From Mytilisepta virgata (taxonomy: Eukaryota; Mollusca; Bivalvia; Mytilida; Mytilidae), in the NCBI GenBank assembly GCA_028015205.1, contig CM051511.1:34154001-34218000 (forward strand): DNA of 64,000 nucleotides. The letters are read 5' to 3'. The notes under the pieces are model-generated. The model was given only the letters and a program-made list of their open reading frames with translations, was not told the DNA's origin and did no database searches. Each line of letters opens with the position of its first letter. Position 1 is the first letter of the stretch. This document shows, piece by piece, positions 23,825-37,220 of the stretch. The position numbers were made by a program, and so were the translations under genes.

Positions 23825-25030
23825 TAACATGTAAGGCAAAACTAACTTTTATTTTTTTACGAAAATATTGAATTAGGGAAGACCTTCATCAGACATGAAA
23901 AATGTAGGAAAATAAATCCGAAGGCGTTTCATTAATGTATGTATATGAAGAATATTGCTAGGAAGAAAAAATATTCTGCAGAAAAATGACACCTTCTCCA
24001 AAGAGAAGATAACTCCGCAAACGGAAGAGAACTAACATATATCAAAATTGGGGAATAACATCTATTACGGGCTTCTCTTACAACGGAAAGACTTATTAAA
24101 ATGTGGCGGACTTTATACCTCTATCGGCAAAAACAACCATTCGTCAATGAAAAATACATAGAAAATAATGGAATGGTTGCGATTAAAATCCTCATACAAG
24201 GAAAAGTCCTAATCAACGTAAATTGTATGGAGTTTCTGAGGAACAATATATTAACATTGTCTAAACTCTCAAAACTAAACGATAGTTCCATGTAATATTT
24301 ATACAGTAAACTTAAAAACACTTTAAAATTAGAAGAGTACTAGAAAAAAGGAAAAAAGTTTTACGTTGAGACAGCTCCTTACAAATCATATGGCAAAATG
24401 CTGGGTATATTATTCATGGCATTTGCATCACGTGACTCCAGCCCTTTTAAGCAAATTACCTCCCTTAGTTGTAGATCGAAAATGATAAAATTGTTTGAAT
24501 TACGGATAATCGAGTCTTTTTCCGTCTCGGCTCTTAAACTAATGTGTCTATGAAAACTTCCTTTGGCGGATATTTACAAATTGTTTGTTTAATTCTGAGG
24601 GGAAAGGCTTCATATTTGAAGGATTACGCTATGGGAGACTTGAAATTATCATGTTTTAAAAACATTTTGGCCGAAAAGTTATGAAAGCAGGTGAGATAAA
24701 ACTTATTTCCTCATTAAATTCATTTTCCAAAGTTGTTCTCTATATGCGGACAATTTATGTATGATCTCGCCTTGTATCTGTATCTGTAGTTTGAATTTGC
24801 ATTTTTAACTAATTTTTGTTAATTCATATAGCAGTTATACTACGATTACGCTTCAGTTTTTTAAACTGAAATGGCCGAAAGTTTTCAATGCTGAAAATGT
24901 TTATTTGCACACGAAAGGAAAGCTAATATTGTGTAGAATGTACCTATATGCGGACAAATTGCTTATGAGTTATAAGAATTTGAATATTTGCATTTTTATT
25001 TTTTGGGGCAAGTTTAATGCTTTGTAATGA

Positions 25031-25420
25031 ATGTCGTCAGAGAAATCCAAAATGGCCGCTGTGCAAATTACCAAAGTACTCGCAATTTTGCCATATGTCA
25101 CTCTCTCAATATCGAAGTTGGCAGATATAAAATTATTCCCAGAGAAAATAGACTTTGCTCTTGGATGCACGGTGCTAGATGATGAATACCATTTTTTCTT
25201 GCATTGTTATTCCAATAATCAGTTAAGAGCTAATCTCTTTGAAAAGATAGTTGAAATAAACCTGGAGACGAAGTATCACAAATTTTGGATATTCTTAATC
25301 CAAAAAACGAACTTTTACCAGTTGTTTGTTACCGTATATAGCGGTCATTGGAACTGCGAAAATAGGGTCGGTCAAAGCAGGGATCATATAATACTATCGG
25401 GATATGTCACAGGGTTATAA
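25031..25420 (+). pseudogene. LINE reverse-transcriptase C-terminal remnant
   Basis: The 129-residue frame contains CTVLDDEYHFFLHCYSNNQL followed by RANLFEKI. This is the DE-x-H-F-x-x-x-C-x(7)-R pattern found at the C-terminus of many non-LTR retrotransposon polyproteins. No reverse-transcriptase or endonuclease motif is present upstream. A related piece (KDEYHFLFNC) is at ~39029-39060. The region to ~25860 includes AT-rich sequence with a TTGAGGTCGGTGTCGGTCAA block that echoes 39209-39230, consistent with a LINE 3' tail. Confidence 0.5.
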
Positions 25421-26599
25421 TAGAATATTTCTAGGACTCGTATACAAAGCTAGGAATCGATAATTTACTTTCGCATTTAAAAATTACACGAACAAAGCTA
25501 GCATTATTTTCGTATTTAGAAAAAATAAAATCGAGTTCGGTAAGTTTGACAAATATCCGGCTTTATATACAGTTCGTGGTCAAAGTTAGTTCATTAGTTA
25601 CTTTTTCAAGACTATATCTTATCTGTATGTATTTGCTCGTTATATTGTTCATTCTCTGTTATATTTTTTAACCCCAATGGGTATAATTTACAATAAAATT
25701 CAATATCATAGGTCCGTGCCGTACCTATATATATATTGAGGTCGGTGTCGGTCAAAGGCTCAATAATCATCGCCATGATTGGGCTTACTTTTTGAATGCT
25801 TGTTTGATTGTTAATTTCTTGCAAATCAAATAAAGTTACATATTAAGAGGTCACAGTTAAAATAGAAAAAGATTCCCCTTGCCTCTTTACCAGGAAGAAA
25901 GAACATTGATATATTAGGCAAATGTCATTATCAAAAACAACAAACAAATTTTTTCACATAAATACTAAATATCAATCTGCTAATTAAGTTTTTTCACCAA
26001 TAAAAAAAGTTTTCAAAGAGAAAAACTACATGATATGTAAAACATATATCCACGAATGCATGCAACAAATTAATATTTCTGCCATTGAATTTATAAACGA
26101 ATTTGTAATAATGGATGTTTCAAATTAAAATGAAGAAATAAGCAGAAACAATAATGATTTAATTTTGCATCAAAAGAAAACGTCAAAATTTTATGAAAAA
26201 TTACGAAATTATGAAATGGGTCGTAGCTTCATGAATGCATTTTACATGTGGTTTTTCACTCTCAATACATTTGTATTCATAAAGAATAATTCTACGAGAA
26301 GAATATAATAATTAAGCATAATAAAGAGTAAGTTTTTCCTGTAAAATATTAACAAGCGATGAAGTTTGTATTCATTAAAGAAATAGATGAAAACTTTGAA
26401 CATTAGACAAAAATAAATAAATAATACATAATACATTGGTTTAGATAAATAAATAAACAAAAACAAAAAAACAAATAGAGCGACAGTATCCGACCTGCAA
26501 CTATGAGAGCCTTATCTAGATTTACAGTTAAAACGAGCACATTCTGACCCTGCTATCTAAATTATGTACCGTCCTCTCTAATTTTCAGTTCTAGCAAGC

Positions 26600-26900
26600 G
26601 GTCACCTTGTCGGTCATGTTGGTAATCATACTGTATTTGTTTTTTTGTGTGTGTCGTATACACCAGAGTGTCAGGATAGATAAGGGGGGTGCGTACCCAT
26701 AAAACCGGTTTAACCCCACCATTATTCAGTGTCTGTAGCAAGTCAGACTATCCTGACTCTCTGTTGTGTTCATGTTTGTGTTTTGTACTCTTTTACGTTA
26801 TTTTTTGTACGGGATTTTGTCAGTTGGGTTGCTTTGATTGATTGGTATGTTATTGTTGACCATTCCTGTTTATCCATTTTGTTGTTTGTTTATATTAACA
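26600..26900. repeat. Diverged repeat with internal hairpin
   Basis: Contains GTGTCAGGATAG and its complement CTATCCTGAC ~90 bp apart, plus AACCGGTTTAACCCCACCAT. The latter resembles the AACATGTTTAACCCCGCCGC segment of the repeat at 34755-35258. Probably a distant member of the same family. No gene is seen from 25860 to 27400 otherwise. Confidence 0.45.
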
Positions 26901-27411
26901 AATAAATAATTGTAAGACAAATTATATATAACGAAAGAAGAGATGTGGATTTAATTCTTGTTACAAAATTTGCATATATGCGCTGCGCTTTTGTTTCTGT
27001 GCTTCATCTTAAATTCTCGATTAGTTTCTGAGGACAGAAAAAATATGTATCGACATGAAAACACATCAGGAGCATGTTTCCATCACCTAATTTATGCCCG
27101 TTGATTGAGATGTGTTACAGGAATGCTTCGTGGAAATAAAAGCGGTATCCGAAGAGCACAGTTTTTGGGTGTGACTTGGTTCTATCTATTTAAGTTTTAC
27201 GCCACTTTCAGCAGAAATGACATTATCCTGTCGCTGACAAAGTTTTGACACTTTTTAATGTTCCTTGTAAACATTATGAAAGATGAAAAGGAATTAAAAT
27301 GTGATTACATTTCAGTATATATAACCATTTATAAAATGTGTTACTTTACGGCTATCTTTATCCCCGAGCGTACCACCATCTCTGATCTAGTGTTCTCAGG
27401 CTCTATGCTAG

Positions 27412-27690
27412 TGTAAATTAATCGTCATAAAAACATTTTTTAGCAAAAACTATAGTAAATTCATTGTCACAAGAACGTTATTTGCAAAAAAGTATTGTAA
27501 ATTCATCGTCATAAGAAGGTTTTTTGCAAAAACTGTTGTATTCATCTTCATATGAACGATTTTGCAAAAACTATGGTAATTCATCATTATAAGAACGTTT
27601 TAGTTTTGCAAAAACTTAGGTAAATTCATCGTCATGAGATTGTTTTTGCAAAAACTATGGTAAATTCAACCTCATAAGTACGTTTTTGCA
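27412..27690. repeat. Tandem repeat, ~45 bp units (TCATCGTCATAAGAACG)
   Basis: Six to seven imperfect units of AATTCATCGTCATAAGAACG followed by TTTTTTGCAAAAACTATGGT. Unit length varies by a few bases. Non-coding. Confidence 0.85.
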
Positions 27691-27971
27691 AAAAATCCAA
27701 TAAAATCTTTTTTTTTTATGTGCAATTTTAAACACCATTTGTTTAAAATCACATAAGAATATATGTTTTTATTTCATTGAAATTGTCCGAACTTCCTTCT
27801 TTTTTTTATTGTGTGAATATATATTTGAAAATTAAAACAAATTGGTATATGCTGATATATTTATTTCATGAATAATAAGATAAAACACCAGAGTAACCAA
27901 GACATCGCAAGAAACAAGGTTTACATTGAATCTCAAAACATAACATGAATAGCACAGTTTAATCAACTTGA

Positions 27972-28307
27972 CTAGACTGTAGATGTTTGGATGACTACTT
28001 TCTTTAGTTTGTTATGCCAACCCTCAAGATGATTTGTAGTTCTTGGGCCATCTGTAGCATAGTGGTTCCAAAGGTTGCGGTTACCTTCAACCCAGTAGCT
28101 TGTAACATAATCTGTAAATCCTAGTGTTGGAACATTTATTTCGGCGTTCTCAATGTCTTCTAATGCGTTGAACCATACGTCTTCGACGTTCCCAGTTTGA
28201 AGCAATGGTAGTACATCTGCTCTTCGTACAAGTTGATGAATATTGTCATTGTCGTTGTCTGCTGTTTGTAGACCATGTGACTGAGTTTTGCGCCAGATAC
28301 GTACATA
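27972..28307 (-). pseudogene. MULE-type transposase C-terminal fragment
   Basis: The minus-strand frame is open for 111 codons. It contains YVRIWRKTQSHGLQTAD, then LVRRADVLPL, then VEDVWFNALEDIEN, and ends with DGPRTTNHLEGWHNKLKK. This order (W-R-K-x-Q-x-x-G-L-Q, L-V-R-R, V-W-F-x-A-L, then R-T-x-N-x-x-E-G-W-H) is the C-terminal half of MULE-domain transposase-derived proteins of animals. The DDE catalytic region is absent and the frame opens directly after a stop, so it is a relic or a lone exon. It is followed on the upstream side by hairpin 28328-28440. Confidence 0.7.
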
Positions 28308-28327
28308 TTATCAGGTTTTCTGCAAAC

Positions 28328-28440
28328 GTATATCGTAAAATATCATCCGCGAGACACAATGTGAAGCTTTTTCGGCGAGTGAGCGTAGCGAACGAGCCAA
28401 AAAGCTTCATATTGTGTCGAGCGGCTTATATTTTACAATA
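28328..28440. repeat. Long hairpin H1 with CG-rich loop
   Basis: CGTAAAATAT...GACACAAT...GAAGCTTTTT on the left pairs with AAAAAGCTTCATATTGTGTC...ATATTTTACAA on the right, giving arms of ~45 bp. The apex reads GTGAGCGTAGCGAACGAG. The same architecture appears in H2-H4. Confidence 0.85.
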
Positions 28441-28571
28441 TTTGTTTGAAGAAAACTTTATGATAAATTTATCGTATTGTTAACTAGCAATCTTAATGGA
28501 ATTTCTTACTTTTCAATGGCCATCCGCCTATAACCGGATGTTTTCCTGATATATTCGGGTCAACGTTGGGT

Positions 28572-28712
28572 CAAACATTATGACGTCGCTGATATATTCG
28601 GGTCAGCTTATATTAGGGTCGGGTCAACTCTTTACGACGTCACAGTGCCCAAATACGGGAAATTCTGAAGGCCTCAGCAGGTCGATATAGCCATAGGGAA
28701 ATACGATAAACT
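28572..28712 (+). repeat. Dispersed ~140 bp repeat (copy 2)
   Basis: Nearly identical to 21305-21450, with the same TGACGTCGCTGATATATTCG and ACGACGTCACAGTGCC segments. Just upstream (28545-28570) is a partial extra copy of the GATATATTCGGGTCA block. Confidence 0.85.
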
Positions 28713-29099
28713 GGGTATAGTGGAAAAGGCAATCTTTAAGGTTAATATTCGGAAAGACTAACTAACTCATACCATTCAATTATATGTAAATTATACAATC
28801 ATATTCAAAATATTAGGGTGCAGACCCTTCATTATAGTTAGCAGGGCGCAATTACCTGATACTGGTAGGTCGCCCACTAAATCAAAAAACAACAACAATA
28901 TATTCTTTTAATTTTTTGTGAATTCTATGAATTCTATAAATTCCTTAATATTTTTTTTTATAAAAGTACAGGTATTCTTAATAAAGAAATGATAAATACA
29001 TGTATTTTTTCAAATTCCAATTGATAATAAAATTAACCTATTTCAACCTTTAAACAGTTTTTTTTATATATATCTTTCTTATTATGTTTTTTCTTTTTA

Positions 29100-29285
29100 C
29101 ACTTTGATTTTTTTAATATACATTGTATTTCTTTTTAAAAAATGTACATTGTATTTCTTTTTAAAAAAATGTACATTGTATTTCTTTTTTAAAAAATGTA
29201 CATTGTATTTCTTTTTAAAAAAATGTACATTGTATTTCTTTTTTTAAAAATGTACATTGTATTTCTTTTAAAAAAAAATATACAT
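29100..29285. repeat. Tandem repeat, ~28 bp units (TGTACATTGTATTTC)
   Basis: Six to seven units of AAAATGTACATTGTATTTCT plus a run of T/A of variable length. A plus-strand frame reading repeated MYIVFLF is produced by the array and is not a gene. Confidence 0.92.
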
Positions 29286-29499
29286 TTCTATCATTTATTT
29301 TGTATCTGTTTTCCTGTACTTCCCTGTATATTAATTAAAATTAAATTGCCAAAACAACAAATTAACTTATACAAACACCTGTTGTTCTTTGTTTGTAAGA
29401 ATAGAAGGAATATGTATTTTTTAAGTGTAGGAATAGCAGGAAGACACAGTTTGACGGGCAAGGGCAACCCAATGATCAAGTCATGATTATTTAAATATC

Positions 29500-32400
29500 C
29501 TAATTATAAGTGTATCAAAAATTCAGTAAAATTGAAACCACAGCGTTTTCGTATTTGTAATCGATAATGATGAATTCTTTTTATAACATGTATAAAAAAA
29601 TATTGTAAATATTGACAACAATTAAAACAAACCACTTAAAATACTCATGTTATAGTAAGATTGGGTAAGGAAAATACTTGCATATTTAACGCATCTGTTT
29701 TCTTCGTTAATGAATTAAATTACTCTTACACAAGGTCTCAATTGAAATGAATTAGTTAAATTTGAAATTAATATACCGACAAATTTTTAATTTAAAATAA
29801 ATATAAATGCAAATTAATTTAAAGACATACGTAGAAAATAAAACGTTTGTTTTATTATTTCTTTTTATTTATCTATTAACTTATATGTTAAGAAATCACA
29901 ATCGATAAATACATGAAAGACTTGTTAAATGTCCTACCCCTTGTAAAATATAAAAGAACAATTATTCTTAAATAAATGTGGATATTCATTTTTTAACCGA
30001 CTCAAATATATATTTATTTTATAGCCACACTATACTTTTCATTTCAATATTCCCACAGCCCAAATAAATTTGACAATATCTGGAAAGGTTGTCATATTCT
30101 TGGTTGCCGTTTGTTGTGATACGACACCTAATTATACAGTTACATTAACAAACCTTGACAACGCAAAATATGTAAATGAAATTATTCTTATATTTCAACG
30201 TCAAATCAACGCTTAAGATCATTTATGCCAAAATTGTGTGCTATTTGAGCGGAGTTTGTTTTCAATTTCATGGTTATTGCCTGCCGACACGTTCACCAGG
30301 AAAGTAAACTTGACTTGATTCAATTCGCACACTGCGTGTCAAAATTACTACAGAGGGGGCACGAACAGCAAAACACATCATCATCATCATCTTTGTGTTT
30401 TCTTAAGTTGTATATTTGTATATAATTTGCAGAAATACAAAAACAAAGACCCACGGTGTTCCGAATGATAGGCAAAATGGAGTTCTTAAAATCTGTTATT
30501 CTTTTTAATGTATGTTTTTTGTAGTTTGGCAGAAAATTGGTTAAATTTTATGCTGAAAACAGTGTTCAAACAAAATTTGACATATTGTTATTTGTTTGTT
30601 CTTGTCACTCAACTAAATTGCATCGGACCAATTGCAGCGGAAATGTTTGACTTCTGTATAAAAATATTGTATATTTGGGAAAAAATATTTATATATTTTA
30701 ATCTAAAAACAATATATACCACACTTTGTGTTTCAATATATACTTAACAATCAATTAGAAAAATGTGATAATTTAAAACAGAAATATGCCGTTGTGTCAA
30801 ATTGCTTTTAAAAAGATATTTCATGAAAACATTGAATGATTTAAAGAAAAAAGAAATGCAAAAAGTATAACCTTAAATATTCAACTGGACACCAAGCATA
30901 AGAATATATCGAAAAAGGTCGTAATTTTTATATCAATAGATAAATATCATTATATTAATAATGTGAAATAAAATATTACTGAAATGGCATTCACGCGCAA
31001 GGCGTACTAACCACTTCTCAGAAATATGAAATAACATATGAAGAGCCGTCGAAAATAGTATCCCTAAAACGATTATTTACATGGTCAATTTCATCTGTCG
31101 ATTTAATCTACATATTTCATCCATCAAATTTGTAGCACCAACCGATTGTATATGCAGTTTTGCATTTGAATATTTTCTTTTGAAGTATAGTGAACTATAC
31201 GGCTCAGGAACCCATTATATTTCGACAAAAGTATGTCCTGATTGTTTGGAGTGTGGCTAAAGCTCTTGGGTTGAAATGGACGTCCTTTATTGAGATTTGA
31301 TATTCTTTTGCCTTTTTGCAAACGCTCTAATTGATTGATTGATTATTGTTTTACGCCGTTTGGGCGACATTTAAGCCACATCACGGCGAGAACTTATTAT
31401 ATTAAACTTGATTAATTAGAACAAAAAATTATCTAATAGGAATGGACTATTTACAAATAATATTTAAGGAGAAAGTAAAACAATAAAACAGATACGAGAC
31501 AAACGTTCAATACGTAAAATTATATCACAGACCGCTCTAATTGAAAAAATACAAATAATGTTTTGTGGTGCTATAATTAAGTGGAAGTCTTATCTTGAAC
31601 ACACTTTTTTTTTCATGTCAGCCACATGTACCTGTGCAATAGATTTAGTGTGTTGCCCCCCTTTTATCCCTCTACCTCCGCCTTTCTTGTGCAATACCCC
31701 TCCACCCTCATTATCAAACTTTTTTTTATATTACATCACTTCATCATTTTTAAAAGAAAATTTGGACATTTGATTAATGCATTAATATTGTAATATTGTG
31801 CTTTTTTCTTTCATAAAATGAGAAATTTAAAAAAAAATAAAAATGAAGGTAGTGTTGTGTTGCAGAGAAAAAAAAGGGGGAGACAAAAGAAAGAAGGGGA
31901 AGGGGGTGGGGGGGGGGGGGGGTGCCACAAACTAAATCCATTCCCAAGGTGCCTGTGAGGTTGACCAGATTTGACGTACGACGTGCACAGGGTTTTATTC
32001 CGTTGATATAAATTTCATATCTTTGTCAATAGCAGTTTTATATCTCATGTTTGCTATGACAATTGGCTTTGCATTAATAAACCTAAACAATATTCCATTT
32101 AAACACTTTTTTTTGTCACTGAAATTCTATACATTGTCATCGTAATACACAGTTTTGAATTTTCACTTCCATGATGGGAAGTTTATAACGAATACGGTAT
32201 TTTTTCCATTTGCCCGTTTTATTTACCAAATCTTTCCAATGCAAAAAATATGAGGGATTACCTTTACAAACCAATATCAACCCCACCCCCACCCCCCCCC
32301 TTCCCACCCCCCTCGCTACACACACAATTTTTTCAATCCCAACATGGTCATTTTACAATTTTAGCAAATAATTTTCAGCATGTCACTTGTACTTTTAACT

Positions 32401-33480
32401 CTGCGTGATTATTACAGCTGTTTTAAAACTGATCTGTTTTGACAAACTTATATATTTGTATTACAAAAATGTGCAGTGTCAACAACTAATGGCCCCGTTA
32501 TGTAATTACAAAAGTGCAAATATGAAATTTATATAGTTGCTGTATTAAAATATAATTTATTTACAATATTCTGATATTAAAATTATATTTTCTATATATG
32601 TTCACTGCATGTAAATTTAATTTCATCACAGCCTCGAAAGTCACTGCTTTGGCTGTAACAAGAAGTTCAGATACTTGTGTTTAAATCTTAAGTTGATAAT
32701 ATTTTTAAATTCTTGTAAAAGTAGGGTACGTTTCAGTTCTTTTAGGTAAACTTCACATTTCCTGGACTTTGGATAAACTGTTAAGGCCCGTTTGATTGTG
32801 TTTACCAAATTTGTTTTGCTTTCAAACGTTTTGGTATAAATGGCCGGTACGGTACTAAGGGTTATTACAGAAATCGTAAGCAAGGAATTATCAGAGTTTT
32901 GCTTTTCACGGCCAAATTATTTAACTAACTAAAATTATTAGAACTTTCCTGGTCATGTATATTTTATTGTAAACATACTTTTTTGAGTAAATCTTCGAAC
33001 TTGATTTTAATGTTTATCACGTGAATATTTGTGAAAAGTGACACTCCTAAAATAATTTATTTATATAGTTCGAGCATGCGAGTGCAAATAAACTTGCTAA
33101 GTCCCTCACATTTTTTCTATGAAAATAAAATAATAATTTTATTTGCAAATTATACCCATATATGTTAAGCAAATACAAACATAAACACAACGTACAAGAC
33201 ATATATAAGTGAATGAATGTATACAACAGCAACACATAATGTTAAACTTTGACCGATGCGGACCTTATGTTCGCCGTACCATTGACCGCTTTATAAAGAC
33301 ATTGACGAACTTCTTTATCCATATTTATTTACTGGCCTTTTATATGTGAACATGGGGACTCTTTAATCTAATTAAAGGAGTGTAATTAATATTCAGCGAT
33401 AGAAAATATTCACAAGTATCTGAGCAATTTTTCTTATATGGCAAAAATTCAAATCTGCAAGAATAAAATGCTTACCTGTT
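29500..33480. other. AT-rich intergenic stretch, no gene recognised
   Basis: Contains a short (CAT)n at ~30377 and an ATTGATTGATTGATTATTGTTTTACGCC-like block at ~31330-31365 of a type common near mollusc repeats. There is a G-rich tract at 31875-31922 and a C-rich tract at 32281-32310. Reading frames here lack domains and mostly follow low-complexity sequence. Confidence 0.55.
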
Positions 33481-33637
33481 GATAGATCTGATATAACGTC
33501 GTAATATTACGTTGCTATATACATATATATATATATATTTTTCAGTTGCTCAAAAAAATAAGGTTTTCGAAAAAAATTGTCCAGATTATTAATAAAAAGA
33601 TATAAAAAAGATATAAGTATATTGTGTTATGCAGATT

Positions 33638-34570
33638 ATAGTCCAGTCAATCTAGCATAAATTTGACCCTAACCTTGAAGTTATTGCAAAAGAAGATTTT
33701 TAAGTTTTAATCTTTAGCATTATACCCCAAATATACACAGACAAAAGTCTAACAAAATCTAACTTGAGGAAGACCAAAAAATCTCGATTCTAAAATTCCT
33801 ATGGAGATTTGCATTGAAAATGGGAGATAACTCTGCAAAAAAGGCAGAAATATTGATATAAAATTATAACTTTACCGCTTCTATTCAGCAGAATGTATTG
33901 ATTCTTGATATTTTAGTCGTCTTTAGAGTATAACAAACAACTCTAAAGGTGTTTTCATATCTTTTATCAAGCTACAACCTAGATTTCGTAATTCATTAGT
34001 TGACCATTTATTAAATTTTTCAACATGTCAAGGTAAAGAATCTCAAATTTAATAAAAATGATGAAGCATATATTCTTCTTTTTGTGGTTTAAAGTTTCTT
34101 TAAACAAGGTAGATGCTGAACAAATATAATTTACAGATATAAACAATACCAAATTTTCACATTATTTTTTCAAAATGGTCACAAAGCCAAAAATTTGCAA
34201 TTTCTTTAATGAAAAATGTGCAAAAAAAATTAAAAATACCCATAACACATCGGTTTTGTACATTTCATGAGCAGAAGATTATATAATATAGTCAAATACG
34301 AACTTATAACCCCATCAAAGTATCATACTTTACATGAATTTTAAGAAAATCAACCAAAAACTGACAAAAAAGACTAATTTTTGCGGAGTTATCTCCCCTT
34401 ACCAATGTTAATTTCCATAGGAAATTAAAAATGCTGATTTTGAGTTTTCCTGAAGTTAGATTTTATGGGACTTTTTTCTGTGTATATTTGGGGCTTAATG
34501 CTATAGATTAGAACTAAAACATTTTCTGTTTCAATTAGTTTGAGGTTAAAACTTAGTTTGACTGGACTAT
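33638..34570. mobile_element. MITE family G with ~200 bp inverted arms
   Basis: ATAGTCCAGTCAATCTAG at the left and TTAGTTTGACTGGACTAT at the right begin inverted arms that can be followed for ~200 bp with moderate divergence. Matching landmarks include AGCATTATACCCCAAATATA / TATATTTGGGGCTTAATGCT and GGGAGATAACTCTGC / GCGGAGTTATCTCCC. The ~530 bp centre has no open frame. Old copy, judging by arm divergence. Confidence 0.8.
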
Positions 34571-34754
34571 TAGAAAAAAAGTTTTATTATTTTAATTTTT
34601 TCCTGAAATATAATTATACATTTTTATCAGCAATACAAGAATTTCTAAGAATGTTCTTTTCATATAATTTATGATGGCATGATACCAAACGCCTAACGGG
34701 AGGGATTGTGGTTGATTTTCTATATGATAAAGACATAATCTTTCGATCAGTTTA

Positions 34755-35258
34755 ATTGAGGTCTGGAGCTGGCATGTCTGTAATTGCTAGTAGTCCTTTG
34801 TTAATATATATTGATCATTGTCATTTTGCTTAGTTTCTCCAGTTACCCTTTTTAACATCGGACTCGGACATCTTTTGAATTGTGTGTATCGTTGTGTGTT
34901 TGTTTATTTCACAAGAGGTATAAAAGGGAAGGGGGGGGGGAGTTAATTAAGATCTCACGAAACATGTTTAACCCCGCCGCATTTTTGCACCTGTACCAAG
35001 TCAGGAACCTCTAGCCTAGCCTTTGTTAATCTTGTGGTATTTTGAATTTTGGTTCATTTGTATGTTTCGCAGTTTAGTGTGGCGTCCATTTCGCTGAACT
35101 AGTATGCATTATTGTTTAGGGGCCAGCTGAAGCCGCCTCAGGGTGAGGGATTTTCTCGCTGCGTTGAAGACGCATTGGTAGCCTTGGGCTGTTTTCTGCT
35201 CTTTGGTCGGGTTGTTGTCTCTTTGACACATTCTCCGTTTCCATTCTCTATTCTATTC
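34755..35258 (+). repeat. Dispersed mussel-type repeat, longer copy
   Basis: Begins near TGGAGCTGGCATGTCTGTAA, passes through ATCGGACTCGGACATCTTTT, AAACATGTTTAACCCCGCCG and CAAGTCAGGAACCTC, and ends with the same ~220 bp 3' block as 13640-13858. The plus-strand frame at 35112 belongs to the repeat. Class unresolved. Confidence 0.75.
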
Positions 35259-36689
35259 AATTTGACACCCCGACTCCCTTTTCATATATATATCTTTATT
35301 CAAAAGGAGGTCTTTCCTACATTTCAATATTATGTAAGGGACAATAATCATATAAGTTAAAGAAGATATTTAACAAACCCAGTTACATTAGCTTAAGTGC
35401 AAATCAAGTGTTCGTAATTCTCCTTTGCATCATTCAAATTCAGCCTTGAAACTTTATAAAAAAATACTTGCAATTTAATCAAATATCTATAAATAAGTTT
35501 ATTATGAAAGACAGAAATGTTCAGAAATGTCTTTAGCTTTCAAGACTGAGTTCATACACTAGGTATAAAATATCCGAATATAAAGTCCGAGCCCATGTGT
35601 AAATGACTTCAACTCTATAACCTCCATGAATCGCAGATATCACGGAAAAAAAAGTTATGCCAACTTATAGAAATCCCTCTCCACTTGGCGGGTGCGAGAG
35701 CGGCACATGTAGCGGCATTTTAGCCTACTCTTTTTCGACATCTACAGAGGAGTCTATAGCATGCTAAGGGTTTTGCTTAACGCAGGACAGCCAATTTTCG
35801 TCCCCATCCGACGGACTAGCATCGTTCATCGAGACCATCCTCGTTAAAAACCGGAAAGTAAATTTCACTGACTGTTACGACACCATAATGAATCTTCTTG
35901 ACTAATTATTCATTTGTATACAGACACCTCTGAACATGTGTTTTAACAGCTTGTTAACTATAACATATGGTTTATAAATACTCAGCTGAAAACGAACGAT
36001 TTTTTGAATCCCCACTTCCGCAACAAAAAATCTCAAGTATCGCATATAACATTACGTTATTCTTTACAAGTTGTCATCCTGTTACTACAAACATTTTCGC
36101 ATATTTTTCTTTTCTTAAAACATACTGTTTGTAAGAGTTATATGGATTAATTTTTCGTAGTTACGGATTTTGGCGCACGAGTTTAAGATATCTATGATAC
36201 CGGAAACCTAACTTTTATAATCCCGGACTGAATGGTATAAAGAGAATGTGACCCAAATGACGGAAAATAACTAACGCGTTTGTTTTTCTAACATTCACCG
36301 GTGTTTTCTTTCGAAAGTCAAAATAACAGAATTCTATATTGAACATATTATAGTATATGTTTAAGTTTATTTGCCAATCTGTCGAGTGCTATGAGTAAAT
36401 TCGAAAAAAAATAAAACATTACCATAATATTACGGTGTTATGTACCGCGTTAGATATCAGACTGATTTTAATGTTCTTCTGTCTTAAATGCCCATTTCGT
36501 TTACAAGCATTTATATAGATCGAAGTAATTCTTAAAAATGTTGTCTTATACAGTGTGTAGGTTTGTATTACTTGAGATAGGGAAAAATGCTAAAACCTTT
36601 AAAGTTTTTCTTATTTTTGTTAATTGTCTTTACTCCTGTTTATTGTTCATTCACAAATTAATTTCTATTCATTTTCATACAGTAATTAG

Positions 36690-36815
36690 AGAGCGACCAT
36701 TTGATTTTTATGGGGGAGGCTAGGATCAAATATTTGATCCTGCTTATTATTTTCGTCGACATTTCGGTCGTGGGTTTTTTTCGGCCGCTTTTGCAAATAA
36801 AAGCCATTAAATCGT
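36690..36815 (+). mobile_element. MITE family A, truncated copy A4
   Basis: GAGCGACCATTTGATTTTTA then TGGGGGAGGCTAGGATCAAA then TTTTTTTCGGCCGC match the left half of copy A3. The right terminal repeat is missing. The stretch 35260-36690 before it shows no gene. Confidence 0.7.
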
Positions 36816-37002
36816 ACAGGTAAGCAAATTTTTGGCCGAGAGTATTTGGGCGAAATCAATCATAGTATCTACGCCGTTCAAACACTTTAAACACTTTATC
36901 GATCGTGAATTTTGAATGATATGTATAAAATTATAATTTAACAGTGCCTTTTTTTGATGCATACTAAAAATACACATCACTTTTTCCAATATTTTTTAAA
37001 AG

Positions 37003-37220
37003 TGATGTCCAAGTCAATATATAGAAAAAACATACATTGTTGATGAAAAACAGGACCTATGATACATAAAGTATACTCTCAAAGCATATGCCCATATTGG
37101 TCAATCAATTTTTCCCAAATTAAGTTAAGAGGGGGTGGGGGGGGGGGGGGTCAGTGAAACAACTATGTGAATAAAGTTTTAATGTTTTAACTATGTGAAT
37201 TGAACTTTTGATCTCGTCCC
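37003..37220 (+). mobile_element. MITE family C, partial copy C2
   Basis: AAGTGATGTCCAAGTCAATA through the G run at ~37135-37150 to TTGATCTCGTCCC and a flanking TAA matches the right two-thirds of 23475-23824. The left terminus is lost. Confidence 0.8.

Noticed and set aside
27412..27690. Regular repeats as a CRISPR-like array
   Set aside because: Units are contiguous imperfect tandem repeats without unique spacers, in animal DNA.
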